DNA of 64,000 bases from CAIKBL01 sp964555355 (GTDB lineage Bacteria > Pseudomonadota > Gammaproteobacteria > Ga0077536). The stretch covers positions 310,001-374,000 of the forward strand of contig CAZKRY010000002.1 in assembly GCA_964555355.1 (NCBI GenBank). Direction: 5' to 3'. The position numbers and the translations under genes are program-made. Shown here piece by piece: positions 36,451 to 45,572 of the stretch. The stretch's first letter is position 1. Each line of letters starts with the position of its first letter. The notes beneath the pieces were generated by a model that saw only the letters and a list, made by a program, of their open reading frames with translations, was not told the origin of the DNA and did not search any database.

Positions 36451-37521
36451 CTAGTGGACAGTTTCCAGAAAGGTACGCGGATTTTGCGGACGAACCCACA
36501 GAACTTCGCCGTTTGTCCAGCGCTCTGCCAAGTACTGTTCCCGCGACATCTCGACTTCGACGAAACCGTGACCGTCGAGCCGTTCAAGGTCAAGACGAAC
36601 CACGGCGCCAATGCGGCGCTGACCGCGTAGGCGGGTTTCAATCCCGTCTTCCGGGCGATCGATCCGCCGCGCGACTCTCATCTCGTGCGGCCGCGCATAC
36701 AACGTCGCCGGTCGATCAGCGGCTTGCGCGGAATCGTCCAGCACGAATTGCGTGCCACCAAGCTCACCGGCGGAGGCTCTTAGGCGGCCGCTAAAGGTGT
36801 TGACGTCACCCAGAAAGCGATACACAAAGGGCGTTGCTGGTGCTTCGTAAATCTCTTCCGGCGTACCCACTTGTTCAAGGTGGCCGTTGTTCATGACCAC
36901 CACTGTGTCAGCCACTTCAAGCGCTTCTTCCTGATCGTGCGTGACAAAAATACTGGTGACATGGAGTTCGTCATGCAGTTGTCTCAACCACCGACGTAAC
37001 TCCTTGCGTACGCGCGAGTCTAACGCGCCGAATGGTTCGTCGAGCAGTAGCACCTTGGGGTTAACCGCAAGCGCCCGTGCCAGCGCGATGCGCTGCCGTT
37101 GTCCGCCGGAAAGCTGCGCGGGGTAGCGCTGCGCGAGACCTTCGAGCCTCACCAGTTCAAGCAATTGACACACCTTAGAGTTAATCTCCGCTGCGCTCGG
37201 CCGTTGACTCCGCGGCTGCACCGACAGCCCGAAGGCGATGTTGTCGTAAATCGTCATGTGCTTGAACAATGCGTAATGCTGGAACACGAAACCCACACGG
37301 CGCGCGCGCGCCGGCACGCGCGTCACGTCGTCTCCGTCAAACAAGATGCGTCCGTGATCGGCGCGATCGAGGCCGGCGACGATCCGCAGCAAGGTGGTTT
37401 TGCCACAACCGGACGGCCCCAAAAGCGCCACCAAACCACCGGTCGGGATCTCCAAACTGACGTTGTTAAGCGCGCGAAAGCCCACAAAATGTTTACTCAC
37501 ACTATCAATCAAAATGCTCAT
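36451..37521 (-). CDS. cysA: Sulfate/thiosulfate ABC transporter ATP-binding protein
   Basis: 356 residues with Walker A GPSGCGKTT, Q-loop FVFQHYALF, signature LSGGQRQRIALARAL, Walker B VLLLDEPFGALD and the H-loop VTHDQEEAL, then a C-terminal TOBE-like domain. It energises sulfate import with CysT and CysW. It is the last gene of the porin-sbp-cysTWA set on the minus strand, 9 bp after cysW. Confidence 0.94.
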   Translation of the reverse strand: MSILIDSVSKHFVGFRALNNVSLEIPTGGLVALLGPSGCGKTTLLRIVAGLDRADHGRILFDGDDVTRVPARARRVGFVFQHYALFKHMTIYDNIAFGLSVQPRSQRPSAAEINSKVCQLLELVRLEGLAQRYPAQLSGGQRQRIALARALAVNPKVLLLDEPFGALDSRVRKELRRWLRQLHDELHVTSIFVTHDQEEALEVADTVVVMNNGHLEQVGTPEEIYEAPATPFVYRFLGDVNTFSGRLRASAGELGGTQFVLDDSAQAADRPATLYARPHEMRVARRIDRPEDGIETRLRGQRRIGAVVRLDLERLDGHGFVEVEMSREQYLAERWTNGEVLWVRPQNPRTFLETVH

Positions 37522-37530
37522 CGGATTTTC

Positions 37531-38388
37531 CTAAATGGAGTTAGATTCGGTTCTAATTTCGTTACGCTCGGTGCGCGTTTCAACCCACGTCTTTAGCGTC
37601 AGCGTGAAAAGTGCGAGCAACATTAAGATCGAGGCAGTGGCGAAAGCGGCAACAAAATTGTATTCGTTGTAGAGAATTTCAACGTGCAGCGGCAGCGTAT
37701 TGGTCTGTCCGCGAATATGTCCGCTTACGATCGAGACGGCACCAAACTCCCCCATCGCACGCGCGTTACAAAGAATCACACCGTAAAACAGCGCCCACTT
37801 GATATTGGGAAAGGTGACGCGCCAGAACGTTTGCCAACCGTCGGCGCCGAGCGTCGCCGCCGCTTCTTCCTCATCGGTTCCCTGCGCCTGCATTACGGGA
37901 ATGAGTTCACGCGCGATAAAGGGAAACGTGACAAAAACGGTCGCGATCACGATGCCGGGAACGGCAAAAATAACTTTAAGATCATGCGCCGCCAACCAAG
38001 GGCCAAACCAGCCCTGTAAGCCGAACAACAACACATAGATCAATCCTGCAATAACGGGCGATACGGCAAAGGGTAAGTCGATCAACGTGATCAGTAGTTG
38101 TTTTCCTTTAAACTCAAACTTGGCAATCGCCCACGCGGCGCACACGCCAAAAATGAGGTTGACCGGCACGGCGATTGCCGCGACCGTTAGGGTTAAGCGC
38201 AACGCTGATAGCGCGTCTGGCTCGCTAAGCGATTTCCAAAATAGGACAAGCCCCTTACTCAGCGCCTCCGTGAGTACCAAGCACAATGGCGACACCAGCA
38301 TGAGCGCAAGGAACATTAAGGTCGTGCCGACCAGGAAAACGCGCGCCCACCTCGGCTCGTTCAACAGCGGGTTGACATGGGTTTTCAT
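37531..38388 (-). CDS. cysW: Sulfate ABC transporter permease CysW
   Basis: 285 residues from the ATG at 38388 (MKTHVNPLL), which overlaps the cysT stop by 4 bp; the longer open frame lies within cysT. Six membrane helices, with the ABC-permease EAA loop (EEEAAATLGADGWQTFWRVTFP) that contacts CysA. It forms the membrane channel with CysT in the inner membrane. Confidence 0.94.
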   Translation of the reverse strand: MKTHVNPLLNEPRWARVFLVGTTLMFLALMLVSPLCLVLTEALSKGLVLFWKSLSEPDALSALRLTLTVAAIAVPVNLIFGVCAAWAIAKFEFKGKQLLITLIDLPFAVSPVIAGLIYVLLFGLQGWFGPWLAAHDLKVIFAVPGIVIATVFVTFPFIARELIPVMQAQGTDEEEAAATLGADGWQTFWRVTFPNIKWALFYGVILCNARAMGEFGAVSIVSGHIRGQTNTLPLHVEILYNEYNFVAAFATASILMLLALFTLTLKTWVETRTERNEIRTESNSI

Positions 38389-39323
38389 CGAACGATCTCC
38401 GCGCGGCGAATCCAGGCTTGGAGGAGATTGATGAGAAGGAGTAACACGAAAGAGATTGCGAGCATCGCAACCGCAATCGAGGTGGCCCCCACATAATCGT
38501 ATTGCTCCAATTTGACGACAATGAGGAGCGGCACGATCTCGGATACCATGGGGAGATTGCCGGCAATAAAAATGACCGACCCGTATTCGCCTAGCCCACG
38601 GGCAAACGCCATCGCAAAGCCAGTCAGCAAAGCGGGCATTAACACTGGCAAAGTGACCCGTAAAAACGTCTGCCAACGTGTGGCGCCCAAGGTGGACGCT
38701 GCTTCCTCATACGTTGAATCCAGTGATTCCAACACGGGCTGCACGGTTCTAACTACGAACGGCAGGCCGATGAATGCAAGTGCGACCACAATGCCAAGCG
38801 GCGTAAAGGCGATTTTGATACCCCACTCGGCTAGATGGCGCCCAACCCAGCCTTGAGGCACGTAAAGGGCGGTGAGTGCAATTCCGGCAACTGCCGTGGG
38901 CAGTGCAAACGGCAAGTCGACCAATGCATCGATCAGGCGGCGCCCTGGGAAGCGGTAGCGCGCGAGGACCCACGCAATCAATAATCCAAATACCAGGTTG
39001 ATCAGGGCGGCAATAAGCGCTGTCGAGAAACTCACACGAAACGCGGCTAGTACCCGCGGTGCGCTGACAGCGGTCCAGAAAGCATCCCAACCAAGTTGAG
39101 ACGACTTGAGTATGGTAGCGGACAACGGCAGTAGCACCACTAAGCCGAGATAGAGCAAGGTAATCCCCAAGGTCAGACTAAATCCTGGTAGCACGCTTGG
39201 ACGCTTGAATTGGCTACGCCACGCGGCACGCCGGAAATAGGCTCGGCTCAAGGTAGGCCCGGCGCTTTGCGCGTCCGGCGTAGCCGCTCGTAACCATGTG
39301 ACATTAACATCAACGGTGGGCAT
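38385..39323 (-). CDS. cysT: Sulfate ABC transporter permease CysT (CysU)
   Basis: 312 residues with six membrane helices and an EAA loop (TYEEAASTLGATRWQTFLRVTLP). The N-terminus has about 45 residues before the first helix, longer than usual. Segments such as VDLPFALPTAVAGIALT and ARGLGEYGSVIFIAGN are characteristic of CysT. It lies 3 bp downstream of the sulfate-binding protein gene and overlaps cysW. Confidence 0.94.
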   Translation of the reverse strand: MPTVDVNVTWLRAATPDAQSAGPTLSRAYFRRAAWRSQFKRPSVLPGFSLTLGITLLYLGLVVLLPLSATILKSSQLGWDAFWTAVSAPRVLAAFRVSFSTALIAALINLVFGLLIAWVLARYRFPGRRLIDALVDLPFALPTAVAGIALTALYVPQGWVGRHLAEWGIKIAFTPLGIVVALAFIGLPFVVRTVQPVLESLDSTYEEAASTLGATRWQTFLRVTLPVLMPALLTGFAMAFARGLGEYGSVIFIAGNLPMVSEIVPLLIVVKLEQYDYVGATSIAVAMLAISFVLLLLINLLQAWIRRAEIVR

Positions 39324-39326
39324 TGC

Positions 39327-40337
39327 TTATTGTCCTAGGAAAATCTGATCAAACAGGCCGCCATCCGCGAAATGAAGCTCCTGGGCTTTTTTCCACCCCC
39401 CGAATTCTTCATCCACCGTTACAAATTGAGTCGACACAAATTGATCGGCGTACTTAGCCGCCACTTCCGGATCGCGCGGGCGATAAAAATGTTTACCCGC
39501 TAGCGCTTGTCCTTCCTTGCTATAAAGGTACTCGAGATAAGCCGATGCGACTTCACCGTTGCCCTTTTTGTCGGCGACTCGCCCGACCACCGCGACGGGC
39601 GGCTCGGCCAAGATGCTTAGCGACGGCGTGACAATTTCGAACTCATCCTGACCGCTTTCTTTGACCGCGAGATACGCTTCATTTTCCCACGCAATCAGCA
39701 CATCACCGATTCCGCGCTCGACAAAAGTAGTGGTTGCGCCTCGTGCACCAGTGTCCAGCACCGCGACATTGCGAAATAATTTACGGACAAACTCTTTGGC
39801 CGCGTCGTCCGAGCCACTTTTGTGTCTGGCGTACGCCCATGCGGCGAGATAGTTCCAGCGCGCCCCACCCGAGGTCTTGGGGTTTGGCGAGATCACGCTG
39901 ATCTCGCTACGCACAAGATCGTCCCAGTCTTTGATGCCTTTCGGATTTCCCTTGCGAACCAGCAATACAATCGTGGAGGTATAGGGTGCGCTATTGTTCG
40001 GCAGTTTTCGCTGCCATTCTTTGCTGAGCAGGCCCGACTTCTCGGCGATGGCATCGATATCATAGGCAAGCGCTAGGGTTACGACGTCAGCTTCGAGGCC
40101 ATCAATAACGGATCGCGCTTGTTTGCCCGAACCGCCGTGCGATTGATTGACAGTCACATGTTCGCCGTGTGCAGCCTCCCAGTGCTTGGCGAACGCCGCA
40201 TTGAATTCGTGGTAGAACTCACGTGTGGGATCGTATGACACGTTGAGTAACGTGATATCCGCCGACGCTTTGAGCGCGCCGAATAGAAGCGCGCTAACGA
40301 CCATTACGCGCAGCAAGTTCTTATCAGTCTTCATCAT
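39327..40337 (-). CDS. sbp: Periplasmic sulfate-binding protein
   Basis: 336 residues from the ATG at 40337, chosen because GGAG lies 6 nt upstream; an ATG at 40349 would swallow that site. A signal peptide (ending ALKASA) precedes the conserved LLNVSYDPTREFYHEFNAAF and SHGGSGKQARSVIDGLEADVVTLALAYDID segments, which carry the anion-binding residues of the sulfate-binding family. It captures sulfate for CysTWA. It lies between the porin gene (29 bp) and cysT (3 bp). Confidence 0.95.
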   Translation of the reverse strand: MMKTDKNLLRVMVVSALLFGALKASADITLLNVSYDPTREFYHEFNAAFAKHWEAAHGEHVTVNQSHGGSGKQARSVIDGLEADVVTLALAYDIDAIAEKSGLLSKEWQRKLPNNSAPYTSTIVLLVRKGNPKGIKDWDDLVRSEISVISPNPKTSGGARWNYLAAWAYARHKSGSDDAAKEFVRKLFRNVAVLDTGARGATTTFVERGIGDVLIAWENEAYLAVKESGQDEFEIVTPSLSILAEPPVAVVGRVADKKGNGEVASAYLEYLYSKEGQALAGKHFYRPRDPEVAAKYADQFVSTQFVTVDEEFGGWKKAQELHFADGGLFDQIFLGQ

Positions 40338-40366
40338 TGATCGCTCCATTACCGAATTGAGGGGGA

Positions 40367-41983
40367 CTAGTACGCAATCTGAAAGCGCGTTAACAACACA
40401 TGCTCGTTTTCTCGATTAAGCGGCACTCGTGGCGTGCCGCCTCCACCGCCTTCAAACGAAGATTGATCGTAAGAGAGCTGGAGCTTGAAGCTCTTGTTGA
40501 AATACCAATTGAGACCAACACCAAACGAGTGCGCTTGCGAGATGGAAGTTCGCGGGTCGGCGAACGCGTTCCCTAATCCGGAGGCGGTGACACCGGCAAA
40601 CGCATCGTCATCGATATCAAGTTCCCCGTAGCGTGCAACGAGTTCGAGCGCGCCCCAACCACCATTGAGCGGATCAAAGTTAATTTTAGGTTTAACACTC
40701 TTGTACGACGCATCCTCACCGGTCAGCACCCAACTACCCGTGAGTTGCCACGCGGTGTTGGTGAGTCGGTCGCGGCGCGTACCAAGCAGGACTTCCTGGC
40801 TCGATGCTACGTAGTCGCCGAGGATTCCGAACTGATGCCAATACCAATAACCTTGTGGTGACCAACGGTAGCGATCACCGTCAGCGACGGCGGTCGAGCC
40901 AAGTACGGGCGCGAGATTCGCGACTCCACCGCCAGCAGGCGTGGTCGCTGCGTTCGCGAGCGCAGTGGTGGCGGCCGTCGTGCGGTAACGGAACATACGC
41001 GCCTGCCCTGGGGTCACGTAGGAGGCAAGCGCCGGCGCGGCCGCGCTGCCTTCTTCTTTGCCAACGGTGCCGGAGATGCCAAAACCAAGTCCCTGAAATA
41101 CGCCGTAGTGGTTCAAAAACGGCAATACAAAAAGACGCCCGTTGAAATCTTTCTCGTCGCTGGCGTCATTGGCGCCTGCACTGGCGAGATCAGGTACTCC
41201 GTTGAATACCCCCGCCGCGTAGTTAACGACCCCTCCCAAAATTTCACCATTCAACATCAATCCGAAGTCGCGGTTCGGCACGAGGTTATTGGTCAACCCA
41301 CGCTCGGCAAACGGGAGCTCGGTTGCCGAGGCGAGTCGCTCTAGGCCGAATGGCGCTTTGAATTTACCGGCCGTGACTTTAGCGAAAGGTAACTGCCGCC
41401 ATTCGACGTAGGCGTCTTGCAGCGATACCGCGGCGCCTGCGAAGTCCGGCATGATGCGGTAGTAGAAATTTTTAAATACCGTGCCTTCGAAAATGGGGCG
41501 CGCACGACGCGCCAACAGGCTATCGACATCGTCGGCATTGTCGTCGCCCAACCAAGCTCGTGCATCGGTTTGCAAATAGCCGCGCAATTTGAGCTCGAAA
41601 TTGGCATCGGGTGACAGTATCGAGAGCCCTTTTTCGCCAAGGCTCACGACGGGCGTTTTGAGACGATTGGCGGTCGCTTCTTCGGCCGCAACTTCAAGCC
41701 GCCGTTCGATTGCACGAACTTTATTGTCCAATTCCGCTGGACTCCGCGCAGCTTGCGCGTGGGTTTGCGCAAGCGCCTTTTCGAGTCGCGCGACTTGCGC
41801 TTGTAAAGCGGTCAATTGAGCCGCGAAATCGACATCACTAACAGGCTCGGCCGCGCCCGCTGTCGTCGCCCACAGCGCGGGAATTATCCACGCGAGCCTG
41901 ACATTCAAGCGCTTAGTGAAGTGTGAACTCGGTGACGGGACGAACCCGGCGCGGGAAGCGCTAAAAGGCTGGTACTGCGGCAC
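40367..41983 (-). CDS. OprO/OprP-type anion porin
   Basis: 538 residues from a GTG at 41983; AGGAG lies 10 nt upstream and the sigma-54 promoter just before it fits this start. TTG 41908, directly before the signal-like NVRLAWIIPALWATTAGAA, is an alternative. A coiled-coil segment (about 55-95, QLTALQAQVARLEKALAQTH) is followed by a beta-barrel ending in an aromatic strand (HVLLTRFQIAY), as in phosphate-selective porins. Its place in front of sbp-cysTWA suggests an outer-membrane channel for sulfate or an organosulfur anion. Confidence 0.88.
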   Translation of the reverse strand: MPQYQPFSASRAGFVPSPSSHFTKRLNVRLAWIIPALWATTAGAAEPVSDVDFAAQLTALQAQVARLEKALAQTHAQAARSPAELDNKVRAIERRLEVAAEEATANRLKTPVVSLGEKGLSILSPDANFELKLRGYLQTDARAWLGDDNADDVDSLLARRARPIFEGTVFKNFYYRIMPDFAGAAVSLQDAYVEWRQLPFAKVTAGKFKAPFGLERLASATELPFAERGLTNNLVPNRDFGLMLNGEILGGVVNYAAGVFNGVPDLASAGANDASDEKDFNGRLFVLPFLNHYGVFQGLGFGISGTVGKEEGSAAAPALASYVTPGQARMFRYRTTAATTALANAATTPAGGGVANLAPVLGSTAVADGDRYRWSPQGYWYWHQFGILGDYVASSQEVLLGTRRDRLTNTAWQLTGSWVLTGEDASYKSVKPKINFDPLNGGWGALELVARYGELDIDDDAFAGVTASGLGNAFADPRTSISQAHSFGVGLNWYFNKSFKLQLSYDQSSFEGGGGGTPRVPLNRENEHVLLTRFQIAY

Positions 41984-42030
41984 GGTGATCGGACTCCTAA
42001 AAAATTGCGTCTATGTGGAGTCTCAAGGAG

Positions 42031-42046
42031 AGCAACGGCCGTGCCA
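42031..42046 (-). promoter_or_regulatory. Sigma-54 (-24/-12) promoter of the porin-sbp-cysTWA operon
   Basis: On the minus strand the sequence reads TGGCACGGCCGTTGCT, a complete match to the RpoN consensus TGGCACG-N4-TTGCW, with 10 nt between the invariant GG and GC. Transcription would start near 42020, about 37 nt before the porin GTG. The divergent gene at 42187 encodes a sigma-54 activator. The match is seen directly; activity is inferred. Confidence 0.85.
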
Positions 42047-42186
42047 ACGCGCTGGAATTCGTACTTTTTGCCGATGGGCCCGTGACTTAGTGAATCGTGT
42101 CAGATTGTTGAGCCGAAACATTCCTTTTTATTTAATGGCTACCATTTCTATTACACTGTCAGCCTCTTTATTAAACGGCCCCGCGA

Positions 42187-43698
42187 ATGCTTACAGACCA
42201 ACGGATCCTGTCGGAAATATGGTCGATCGCCGCCGCGTCGGCACCTGTCGCGGAGCGATTTGAACGCTTGCAGGGCTTCCTCGATGAAAATCTTGGCATG
42301 ACGCGGATGACGTTGTGGCAAATCGACAGCGTGGCACCGCAGTTGCGTCAACTCCTAGGAGCGCTCCCACCGGAAAGAGATTCGAGACGCGAATTGACCT
42401 GCTCCGCATCGGAGCTCAGAGCGCTTCGTGATTGGTTGGCGCGCGCCGCGGTGCATGTCGCCGCGCGAACTTCTACCTGGCCGCGACCGCTAACCATATT
42501 GAACCATGGGACGGCGCCCGCGATTGCCATCGTACGGTTGCACGACGACCAACTAAAGCCGACCGGCTTCGCAAGTTTGATGCTGACCAAATCCCAGCAC
42601 CAGGAACAAGCCAGACGCGTCTTGGCGGCATTGGAAGCGCCGTTTAAACATCTCGCGCGTAGCGAATTACAACGAGCCGAGCTCGAGACATTGCGCGCCG
42701 CGAGCGAAGCAGAACGCGATTCGCTGCTGCATCGCCTTGGCCGCGAATCGCTCGACAATGTCATCGTCGGCGACGACGGCGGGCTGCGGCTCGTCCTACA
42801 GCGCGTCGATCAGGTGGCGCGCGCCGCGGCCTCCGTGCTTTTGCTCGGCGAAACGGGTTCCGGTAAAGAAGTCATCGCACGCGCCGTACACGAACGCTCG
42901 GCGCGTTCACTGGCGCCGTTTCTACGCGTGAACTGTGGCGCGCTGCCACCGGATCTCATTGATTCGGAGTTATTCGGCCATGAAAAGGGTAGTTTCACCG
43001 GCGCTGGCCAACAGCGCCGCGGGTGGTTCGAACGCGCGGACCGTGGCACTTTGTTTTTGGACGAGATAGGAGAACTGCCCGCGCCCGCGCAAGTGCGTTT
43101 GTTGCGCGTCTTGCAGGAAGGCGTGCTATTTCGGGTAGGCGGCGAAGAAGCGGTAAGAGTCGACGTTCGGATCATCGCCGCGACGCATCGAGATTTAGCG
43201 CACATGGTATCGCAGGGCACCTTCCGCGAAGATCTGTGGTACCGCATCGCGGTGTTTCCTATCTTGATCCCAGCTTTGCGCGATCGAAAACAGGATATTC
43301 CCGCGCTGGCGCGTCACTTCGCGCAACGCGCTTCGCTAAAACTTGGACTGCCGCTACGTCTGCCACACGACACCGATTTGGAGTTACTCACGGGTTATCG
43401 TTGGCCGGGCAATGTGCGCGAGCTTTCTACTGTTATCGAACGCGCCGCACTGCTCGGCGAAGGCAATCGGCTGGCGGTCGCGACGGCACTTGGGTTTGGC
43501 ACCGTGACGGCATTCGAGAGCCGCGCCAGTGGTCGGTTGGCCACCCTGGACGAAGCGATCGCGCAGCACATCAAATGCGCGCTCGATGCCGCCGGCGGCC
43601 GCATTGAAGGCAGTGGCGGCGCTGCGGAACTGCTTGCTCTCAATCCCAATACGTTACGGTCCAAGATGCGTAAGCTGCGAATCCGACGCAAGGGATGA
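42187..43698 (+). CDS. Sigma-54-dependent transcriptional activator (GAF-like sensor)
   Basis: 503 residues. The N-terminal part (about 1-170) looks like a GAF-type sensor and has no receiver domain, so it is not a two-component regulator. The AAA+ core has Walker A GETGSGKE (221-228), the sigma-54 contact loop as GSFTGA (usual GAFTGA), Walker B LFLDEIGE and the R-finger region. A Fis-type helix-turn-helix closes the protein (AELLALNPNTLRSKMRKL). It is divergent from the sulfate operon, whose promoter matches the sigma-54 consensus, so it is the likely regulator. Confidence 0.92.
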   Translation: MLTDQRILSEIWSIAAASAPVAERFERLQGFLDENLGMTRMTLWQIDSVAPQLRQLLGALPPERDSRRELTCSASELRALRDWLARAAVHVAARTSTWPRPLTILNHGTAPAIAIVRLHDDQLKPTGFASLMLTKSQHQEQARRVLAALEAPFKHLARSELQRAELETLRAASEAERDSLLHRLGRESLDNVIVGDDGGLRLVLQRVDQVARAAASVLLLGETGSGKEVIARAVHERSARSLAPFLRVNCGALPPDLIDSELFGHEKGSFTGAGQQRRGWFERADRGTLFLDEIGELPAPAQVRLLRVLQEGVLFRVGGEEAVRVDVRIIAATHRDLAHMVSQGTFREDLWYRIAVFPILIPALRDRKQDIPALARHFAQRASLKLGLPLRLPHDTDLELLTGYRWPGNVRELSTVIERAALLGEGNRLAVATALGFGTVTAFESRASGRLATLDEAIAQHIKCALDAAGGRIEGSGGAAELLALNPNTLRSKMRKLRIRRKG

Positions 43699-43721
43699 TG
43701 CTCGTTTGACACACCCCGTGC

Positions 43722-44501
43722 TTATATCGATCCCATCGCCCGCACCGCCGCAATCACCCGCGCTGGCGCCGTGATGTGCGGGCTGTGACCGGTGTCCCAC
43801 CGCTCAGTCCGCCAGGTCGGGTCGCGTTCAAGCCGCGTTATCAGCGGCTCGCCGTGCGCAATTTGGAATCGCTCACAACGAATGTAAGTTCGTGGTACGC
43901 GCAGCCACTCACCGCTTAGATCGAGTTTATCTTCGAAGGCCGCCAGCGGATGAGCAGTTAATCGCCGGTCGACCCAGGCGCGATCGACGGGGTCTTCGAT
44001 GCCAAACCCCGCGGCATCAAACGGCAACCCGGCAGGCACGCGCCAACCGTCACCGTTCGCCGCGGCCTGCGCGCGAAACACCGCTGAAATCCCCTGGCTA
44101 TCGCCGATGAAATCGAGCATCGACTGCCCGTGCAGCGGCAACGAGGCATCGAGATACAAGAGTCCTCCGATGCGTGACGCTGCACGATCCGCGGCCGCCG
44201 TAATGACTGGCCCGGCAGCGCTGTGCCCGCACAGCACGACGTTATCGAGTTCTTCCGATTCGATGATTCCGAGCACGTCCGCGACATGCGTCGCCAAGCC
44301 AACCTCGCGATTCAGCAGATGTGCGCGATCGCCGAGGCCCGTCAAGGACGGCGTAAACACCCGCCAACCGGCCGCGCGGAGCGGTATCGCGACGCGCTGC
44401 CAACACCATCCGCCGTGGACCAATAGGAAAATCCACGCCTCGGTACGTACGCGTCCTTGTTGTGTACTACTCGAATCGAGCGTGCGCAACTTAAAGGGCA
44501 A
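43722..44501 (-). CDS. Alpha/beta hydrolase, copy 1 (altered N-terminus)
   Basis: 259 residues from a TTG. The body is almost identical to the hydrolase at 47435: nucleophile elbow CGHSAAG, the acid in the LEDKLDL region and His in DTGHSPH. The first 30 residues differ, and the oxyanion-hole segment reads LLVHGGWCW, where the other copy has LVHGGFHGGWCW; 12 bp are missing exactly between two direct repeats of CCGCCGTGGA present in the other copy. This copy may be inactive. It lies divergent from the broken kinase gene. Confidence 0.75.
   Translation of the reverse strand: MPFKLRTLDSSSTQQGRVRTEAWIFLLVHGGWCWQRVAIPLRAAGWRVFTPSLTGLGDRAHLLNREVGLATHVADVLGIIESEELDNVVLCGHSAAGPVITAAADRAASRIGGLLYLDASLPLHGQSMLDFIGDSQGISAVFRAQAAANGDGWRVPAGLPFDAAGFGIEDPVDRAWVDRRLTAHPLAAFEDKLDLSGEWLRVPRTYIRCERFQIAHGEPLITRLERDPTWRTERWDTGHSPHITAPARVIAAVRAMGSI
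43759..44385. repeat. 627-bp direct repeat, copy A
   Basis: By eye, 43759-44385 is identical base for base to 47472-48098 (offset 3713). Identity falls off sharply at both ends: the last codons of the two hydrolases differ, and upstream three substitutions and a 12-bp indel occur within about 35 bp before homology is lost. Confidence 0.9.
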
Positions 44502-44651
44502 ATCGGAAATTGGTTATCAGTCGACCTCACCTCAACAACCGCGTCGAGTCCTCGAGCGACTGCGCGTTCGCTCGATTTTCCGTTAAACAACGAACTTGGC
44601 TTGCCGCTAGAATTCGGTCGGGAAATATGAAGTATCTAGGGGCGTTTCGTA

Positions 44652-45503
44652 ATGAGACAAATTTTCGAAGCGAATAAAGAGAAACCGTCACTTCGCGCTA
44701 ATCCCCTCGTATTTACGGTTATCTTGGTTTCGGCAGCGACGCTATGCGTCCTGGCACGCGCTAGAGAGCGCCAAGAGCTGGCTCACGAACGGCAAAACTA
44801 CCTGCAAGAGGCCCACGCAAGAACCGCCGTGGTCGTTGAAGCGTTGCGCGACGTGTATACCCAAATTTATCAAGGGTTGCGCACGGTCGCCCGACTTCCT
44901 GGCGTTCGGAATATCGACCGTCACGCAAAAACATTTCAAGACACCTCGCGTCAGGCGGTGCAGGAGATATATAACAACCTTGCATCGAATGTGGCGATGT
45001 CGGAAGTCTACGTCGTGCCTGCCGATATGGACCCAGATCAGGTCGATCCGGTGACAGGCAAACCGCAGGCACCCATCACGACATTTGATGAATTGATCAT
45101 CGGTCGGCACGCCGAGCAGACTGAACACTTACCCGACTCCGAAGAGATCAAAATTCCCGAAGTTGAAATATATGAATACCGCCTAATGGTCCGTCAGATG
45201 GCGGCGCTCAAGCAGCGATATCCAACCGAACACTCCATCAAAGGTTTGGCATATCCGATGATTAGTGGGCCCGAGGTCATCACCTGCGACAACTCCCGCT
45301 TTCGACCTAGCGCGCCGGATGACCGCGACCGCTCGGGGTTGGTACTGTCCGTCCCCTTCTACGGTCCAAGCGGAAACTTTGGAGGTCAAGTATCCGGCGT
45401 TATTCTCACGCACGCCCTGCGTGACCTGTTACCCGAAGGACGTTACGCCTTACTGATCAATGAAAACGGCCTAGTGGCGGGCTCACACTCCGATGGCCCC
45501 TGA
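44652..45503 (+). CDS. Sensor kinase N-terminal part (periplasmic sensor)
   Basis: 283 residues up to the TGA: one membrane helix (about 22-38) and an extracytoplasmic sensing region of Cache/CHASE type with a predicted helix (HERQNYLQEAHARTAVVVEAL) and a late strand pattern (GRYALLINENGLVAGSHSDG) typical of double-Cache domains. It contains no kinase module and would not signal on its own. Confidence 0.7.
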   Translation: MRQIFEANKEKPSLRANPLVFTVILVSAATLCVLARARERQELAHERQNYLQEAHARTAVVVEALRDVYTQIYQGLRTVARLPGVRNIDRHAKTFQDTSRQAVQEIYNNLASNVAMSEVYVVPADMDPDQVDPVTGKPQAPITTFDELIIGRHAEQTEHLPDSEEIKIPEVEIYEYRLMVRQMAALKQRYPTEHSIKGLAYPMISGPEVITCDNSRFRPSAPDDRDRSGLVLSVPFYGPSGNFGGQVSGVILTHALRDLLPEGRYALLINENGLVAGSHSDGP

Positions 45504-45572
45504 AACGAAGCCCTCGCTGACGTCGAGGCCGGACGACCGGATCGCGCGCGCATTTATTCAGAACTCATCACG

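Noticed and set aside
45501..45503. TGA in the kinase gene as a selenocysteine codon
   Set aside because: No selenocysteine-type hairpin could be recognised just downstream, the position lies in a sensor region with no redox motif, and no selenium gene is in the window. A nonsense mutation or sequence error is simpler.
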